Source of the DNA: Aquincola sp.
Lineage (GTDB): Bacteria > Pseudomonadota > Gammaproteobacteria > Burkholderiales > Burkholderiaceae_C
Direction of reading: 5' to 3'
DNA: 8,926 nucleotides
NCBI GenBank assembly: GCA_029884035.1
Contig: JAOUIM010000129.1
Coordinates: 1-8,926, forward strand
A program made the position numbers and the translations under genes. Shown one piece after another: positions 6,425-8,926 of the stretch (within the stretch, counting starts at the first letter, position 1; every line of letters starts with the position of its first letter). The notes below the pieces were generated by a model. That model worked only from the letters and a program-made list of their open reading frames with translations, was not told where the DNA came from and searched no databases.

Positions 6425-7276
6425 ATGAAGATCACCGGCACGACCCGCGTCTTCTACATCCTCGGCGACCCGGTGGCGCAGGTGCGCGCCCCCGAGGTCT
6501 ACAACCATCTGTTCGAGCGCCACGGCATCGACGCGGCGATGGTGCCGCTCAAGCTGCCCGCCGCCGCATTGCCGGGCTTTCTCGAACATGGCATGAAGGC
6601 CGAGAACATCGGCGGCTTCCTGGCCACGATTCCGCACAAGGCGGCGCTGTGCGAGCGACTGCAGCCCACCGACCCGGTCGCCCAGGTGGCACATGCGGTC
6701 AATGCGGTCAAGCGCCATGCCGACGGCCGGCTCGAGGCCGCCTTGTTCGACGGCATCGGCTTCGTCAAGGGCCTGGATCACTTTGGCATCGCCGTAGCGG
6801 GCAAGAGGGTGCTGGTGGTGGGCGCGGGTGGTGGCGGCCACGCGGTGGCCGCCGCGATCGCGCTGCGCAAGCCGGCCCTGCTCGCGGTCGCCAACCGCTC
6901 TCGCGAGCGCGCGGCCTCTCTCGTGGCGCGGCTGCAGCCACTGGCGGGCCCGGCGGCATGCGTGGCCGCGAGCAACGATCCCGCCGGCTACGACCTCGTC
7001 GTCAACTGCACCTCGCAGGGCCTGAAGGTCGACGACGCGATGCCGTTCGATGCGGCGCGCGTGGATGCCGGCGCGGCGGTGGTGGACATCATCATGAGCA
7101 AGCAGCCCACGCCGCTGCTGCGCGCGTGCCGCGAACGCGGCATCCAGGCCGAGGCCGGCTTCGAGATGCTGGTGCAGCAGATCCCCGAGGTCGTGCGTTT
7201 CTTCGGCTTCGACGCGATCGCCGGCACGCTGCAGGCCGACATGAGCGAAGTGCGCGCGCTGCTGTATCCGAAGTAG
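6425..7276 (+). CDS. shikimate dehydrogenase-like oxidoreductase (AroE superfamily), substrate unclear
   Basis: This 283-residue protein has the AroE layout. The N-terminal substrate domain carries TIPHK with catalytic K72, N93 in HAVNAVKR and the catalytic-pair D109 in FDGIGF. The Rossmann domain has GAGGGG at 133-138 and NRS at 157-159, where Arg favours NADP+. CTSQGL (195-200) and GFEMLVQQ (245-252, ending in the conserved Gln) follow. The Ser-x-Ser pair that holds the carboxylate of shikimate is gone: the GDPVAQVRAP segment (14-23) has V20 and A22 there. The Asn before the Thr-x-Pro-x-Lys motif is L66. So the dehydrogenase chemistry should survive, but the substrate is probably not shikimate. 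It could be a quinate/shikimate-like compound that feeds PCA, or a different acid. I chose the ATG at 6425 directly after repeat R3; an extension to 6401 would be read from the repeat. The stop is 4 bases before the next gene. Confidence 0.85.
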   Translation: MKITGTTRVFYILGDPVAQVRAPEVYNHLFERHGIDAAMVPLKLPAAALPGFLEHGMKAENIGGFLATIPHKAALCERLQPTDPVAQVAHAVNAVKRHADGRLEAALFDGIGFVKGLDHFGIAVAGKRVLVVGAGGGGHAVAAAIALRKPALLAVANRSRERAASLVARLQPLAGPAACVAASNDPAGYDLVVNCTSQGLKVDDAMPFDAARVDAGAAVVDIIMSKQPTPLLRACRERGIQAEAGFEMLVQQIPEVVRFFGFDAIAGTLQADMSEVRALLYPK

Positions 7277-7280
7277 GGCG

Positions 7281-8111
7281 ATGGGCGTTTTCGACGAACC
7301 GAAGATCGACACGCACTGTCACGTGCTCGATCCGGCGCGCTTCGCGTACGCGCCGGACGTGGCCTACCGCCCTGCGGGCCAGGAGATCGCGCCGCTGGAG
7401 CAATACCTGCAGGTGATGGACGCCTATGGCATCCGCCATGCGCTGTTCGTCGGGCCCAACTCGGGCTACGGCCTGGACAACCGCTGCCTGCTCGATGCGC
7501 TCGCGCGCGGACAGGGCCGCTTCAAGGGTATCGCGGTGGTGCGCAACGACAGCGATCGCGACGCCTTGCTGCGCCTGCGCGAGGCCGGCGTGATCGGCGT
7601 CGCGTTCAATGCCACCGTGATGGGCGTGGACCATTACCGCGACGCCGCGCCGCTGCTGCGCACGTTGGCTGAGCTGGAGATGCTGCTGTCGCTGCAGGTC
7701 GAGCACGACCAGCTCGTGGTGCTGCGTCCGCTGGTCGAAGGCAGCGGCGTGCGCGTGATGGTCGACCACGGCGGCCGACCCGCCGCGGGGCGCGGCGTCG
7801 ACCAACCCGGTTTCCAGGCGTTGCTGGCGATGGCGCGCAACGGCCGCACGGCCGTGAAACTTTCGGGCTGGCAGAAGTTTTCGAGCCAGCCGCCGCCTTA
7901 CGACGACACGCGTCCCTTCGTCGATGCACTGCTCGACACCTTCACGCTCGACGCCTGCCTGTGGGCCAGCGACTGGCCGTTCCTGAAGGCGCCGCAGCGG
8001 CTCGACGTGGGCCCGTTGCTGCGCCATGTCGAGCGGCTGTTGCCGCTTGCGTCCGATCGGCGCCGGCTGTTCTGGGACACGCCGCGCCGCTGGCTTGGGT
8101 TCGACGATTGA
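7281..8111 (+). CDS. LigI-like amidohydrolase (COG3618 type), substrate unknown
   Basis: This 276-residue amidohydrolase belongs to the same subfamily as LigI in this operon. H12/H14 form the HxH pair in DTHCHVLDP, H163 lies in VDHGGRP (with R166) and D231 in ASDWPF is the expected catalytic base. The segment GVIGVAFNATVMGVD (103-117) aligns without gaps to LigI 120-134. The PDC carboxylate-binding R125, K130 and R131 of LigI are A108, V113 and M114 here, so PDC is an unlikely substrate. A lactone or other cyclic ester/amide with fewer carboxylates is a fair guess. The ATG at 7281 is 4 bases after the SDH-like stop, with a short AGGG between them, so the pair is probably translated together. 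This seems to be the last gene of the operon, since the next genes lie on the other strand. Confidence 0.86.
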   Translation: MGVFDEPKIDTHCHVLDPARFAYAPDVAYRPAGQEIAPLEQYLQVMDAYGIRHALFVGPNSGYGLDNRCLLDALARGQGRFKGIAVVRNDSDRDALLRLREAGVIGVAFNATVMGVDHYRDAAPLLRTLAELEMLLSLQVEHDQLVVLRPLVEGSGVRVMVDHGGRPAAGRGVDQPGFQALLAMARNGRTAVKLSGWQKFSSQPPPYDDTRPFVDALLDTFTLDACLWASDWPFLKAPQRLDVGPLLRHVERLLPLASDRRRLFWDTPRRWLGFDD

Positions 8112-8120
8112 CGGCTGGAG

Positions 8121-8136
8121 GCCGAGGGTCGGCTTT
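8121..8136 (+). terminator. weak candidate terminator of the lig operon
   Basis: GCCGA (8121-8125) pairs with TCGGC (8129-8133) across a GGG loop and is followed by only three T. Two or three wobble or A-U pairs could extend the base. It lies 10 bases after the last + strand stop. The short stem and short T-run make it a poor intrinsic terminator, so Rho may be used instead. Confidence 0.3.
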
Positions 8137-8201
8137 CGGAAGTCGCGTCGAATAGTCCTTCACGACCCAATCTGGTCAGACCGGAGGCGGAATGGAGCGC
8201 C

Positions 8202-8220
8202 CCCGAAGCCGTCGTTCGGG
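8202..8220. other. inverted repeat in the convergent gap
   Basis: CCCGAA (8202-8207) pairs perfectly with TTCGGG (8215-8220) across seven bases, between the convergent amidohydrolase and antitoxin genes. It could end transcription from either side, but no T-run follows on either strand. The rest of the 119-base gap (8112-8230) shows no gene. Confidence 0.35.
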
Positions 8221-8230
8221 ACGTGTCGCG

Positions 8231-8578
8231 TTAAGCGGCTTGCAGCAAGAATTCAACCCTGACGGCGTCGAACGGGAATTCGACCTCCCCCTGCGGTGTT
8301 CGCCTAAGGAGACCCGCATCGAGCAAAGCCGTGATGTCCCCGTGTACCGCCTTGACATCGCGGTTCGCCTTGCGGGCCGCCTCGCGTATCGACATCGGTC
8401 CCGCTCCGCACATGACCTTGAGAAGGTCCCACCGCTTGGCGGTCAGGACTTGCCAGAGCAATTCCGGCGTCGCGAATGCAATGCGAGCCTCGCGCTCGCC
8501 TCGCGCCGTCTTCATCGCATGGACGGCATCAGTCAGAGTCTGCGCCAAAGAGCGCACTTCAAGCACGACCGTGTTCAC
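8231..8578 (-). CDS. winged-helix antitoxin/DNA-binding protein of a TumE-type module
   Basis: This 115-residue small DNA-binding protein looks like the HVO_A0114-type winged-helix family that NCBI pairs with TumE toxins. Residues 1-40 form a charged helical start likely to bind the toxin. Residues 46-105 form the winged helix: LTAKRWDLLKVM, then SIREAARK, then DVKAVHGDITALLDAGLL as the recognition region, and the wing ending in VEFPFDAVRVEF, typical of this group. The likely role is to neutralise the toxin and repress the shared promoter. The GTG at 8578 has GAGG (CCTC on the + strand, 8586-8589) 7 bases upstream, which supports this start. It overlaps the toxin gene by 20 bases, so toxin comes first and antitoxin second. 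Family assignment is from memory of sequence patterns. Confidence 0.8.
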   Translation of the reverse strand: MNTVVLEVRSLAQTLTDAVHAMKTARGEREARIAFATPELLWQVLTAKRWDLLKVMCGAGPMSIREAARKANRDVKAVHGDITALLDAGLLRRTPQGEVEFPFDAVRVEFLLQAA

Positions 8579-8855
8579 GATTCCACCTCTTCACTTCTGC
8601 ATCGAAGTCGGCCACGAGTTGTTCCGGGGTCGTGAAGGCGTAGACCGATTCCGTCTCGTCGACATGACGATGGTCGCCCATGCCCCGTTCGTTGTCATAC
8701 CGCAGGACGCACTGCCCGCCCACGACATAGGCGAGCCTGTACTTGGACGGATGCGATGCGGGTGGCACCGGATCATGCACCCTCCAAACGACGATTTCGG
8801 CAAACGCGTCCGCCGCCAGGACGACCCGACGACGAATGAGCGGTGAGGCCTTCAT
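8559..8855 (-). CDS. TumE-like toxin (DUF6516) of a toxin-antitoxin module
   Basis: This 98-residue protein carries features I recognise from the TumE/DUF6516 family. FAEIVVWRV comes early (residues 18-26), followed by HPSKYRLAYV (35-44). The signature RYDNERGMGDHRH (52-64) is next, then YAFTTPEQLVADFDAEVKRW (72-91). NCBI labels this family as toxins of type II toxin-antitoxin systems; the molecular target is not something I can state. I chose the ATG at 8855; a GTG at 8876 gives 105 residues, but it lies inside the palindrome that I read as operator. Neither start has a clear ribosome binding site. The 3' end overlaps the antitoxin start. The codons look less GC-biased than in the lig genes, fitting a mobile module. 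Confidence 0.8.
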   Translation of the reverse strand: MKASPLIRRRVVLAADAFAEIVVWRVHDPVPPASHPSKYRLAYVVGGQCVLRYDNERGMGDHRHVDETESVYAFTTPEQLVADFDAEVKRWNREHGRA

Positions 8856-8863
8856 CGTTGGAG

Positions 8864-8892
8864 AAAAGACCAACACGCGCCAGTGTTGTCAA
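8864..8892 (-). promoter_or_regulatory. probable promoter of the toxin-antitoxin pair
   Basis: Read on the - strand, a perfect TTGACA (8892-8887) is followed after 17 bases by TCTTTT (8869-8864), a weak -10 match (three of six). Transcription would start at about 8857, almost on the ATG at 8855, suggesting a leaderless or near-leaderless message. That fits the lack of a ribosome binding site. The -35 box is clear; the -10 box is uncertain. Confidence 0.45.
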
Positions 8893-8904
8893 TTCTTCCA
8901 ACAC
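8871..8904. promoter_or_regulatory. palindromic operator of the toxin-antitoxin pair
   Basis: CAACAC (8871-8876) and GTGTTG (8883-8888) form a perfect inverted repeat separated by six bases. A third half-site CAACAC lies at 8899-8904. The inverted repeat fills the space between the -35 and -10 boxes of the probable promoter, where a bound winged-helix antitoxin would block RNA polymerase. The repeats are seen directly; binding by the antitoxin is inferred from how such modules regulate themselves. Confidence 0.5.
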
Positions 8905-8926
8905 CCACCGATCGCCCTGTCTGCGA

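Noticed and set aside
5387..7312. Long open frame of 641 codons on the - strand across ligC and the SDH-like gene
   Set aside because: High-GC codon bias leaves complementary frames open. The predicted protein is His/Arg/Asp-rich with no recognisable domain, while the + strand encodes well-known families throughout.
1..8926. tRNA, rRNA, insertion sequences, integrase or origin
   Set aside because: No cloverleaf-like segment, transposase motif, terminal inverted repeats with target duplication or iteron cluster was seen on either strand.

Overview
The window is GC-rich proteobacterial DNA. It carries most of a protocatechuate (PCA) 4,5-cleavage operon, called lig in sphingomonads and pmd in Comamonas. 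The gene order (ligJ-ligK-...-ligI-ligA-ligB-ligC) matches the Comamonas pmdEFDABC order. Three intergenic copies of a ~75-bp two-hairpin repeat of the kind scattered through Comamonadaceae and related Burkholderiales genomes point to the same place. I infer a betaproteobacterium of the order Burkholderiales; the genus cannot be told from the sequence.

Layout on the + strand: the 3' part of ligJ (1-647), ligK (650-1333), a nitrilase-superfamily amidohydrolase (1354-2127), a 6-phosphogluconate-dehydrogenase-like oxidoreductase with a DUF1932-type C-terminus (2124-3026), ligI (3023-3937), repeat R1, ligA (4041-4481), ligB (4483-5325), repeat R2, ligC (5402-6349), repeat R3, a shikimate-dehydrogenase-like oxidoreductase (6425-7276) and a second LigI-like amidohydrolase (7281-8111). 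On the - strand, converging on the operon end, is a two-gene module that looks like a TumE-type toxin (8855-8559) with a winged-helix antitoxin (8578-8231). A palindromic operator lies over its probable promoter.

How the genes work together: LigAB opens PCA to 4-carboxy-2-hydroxymuconate-6-semialdehyde. LigC oxidises the hemiacetal form to 2-pyrone-4,6-dicarboxylate (PDC). LigI hydrolyses PDC to 4-oxalomesaconate, LigJ hydrates it, and LigK cleaves the product to pyruvate and oxaloacetate. The tautomerase step (LigU/PmdU) and any transporter or regulator are not in the window and probably lie upstream of ligJ.

The least explained part is four accessory enzymes woven into this operon: nitrilase, DUF1932 dehydrogenase, SDH-like enzyme and second amidohydrolase. 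All keep catalytic residues. Two have lost the residues their relatives use to bind substrate carboxylates: the Ser-x-Ser pair of shikimate dehydrogenase, and the Arg/Lys set of LigI. They are therefore candidates for an unknown side branch feeding into or out of the 4,5-cleavage route. The second notable signal is that the three intergenic repeats keep the same RNA fold while their stem sequences differ. In one copy the stem holds the ligC ribosome binding site.
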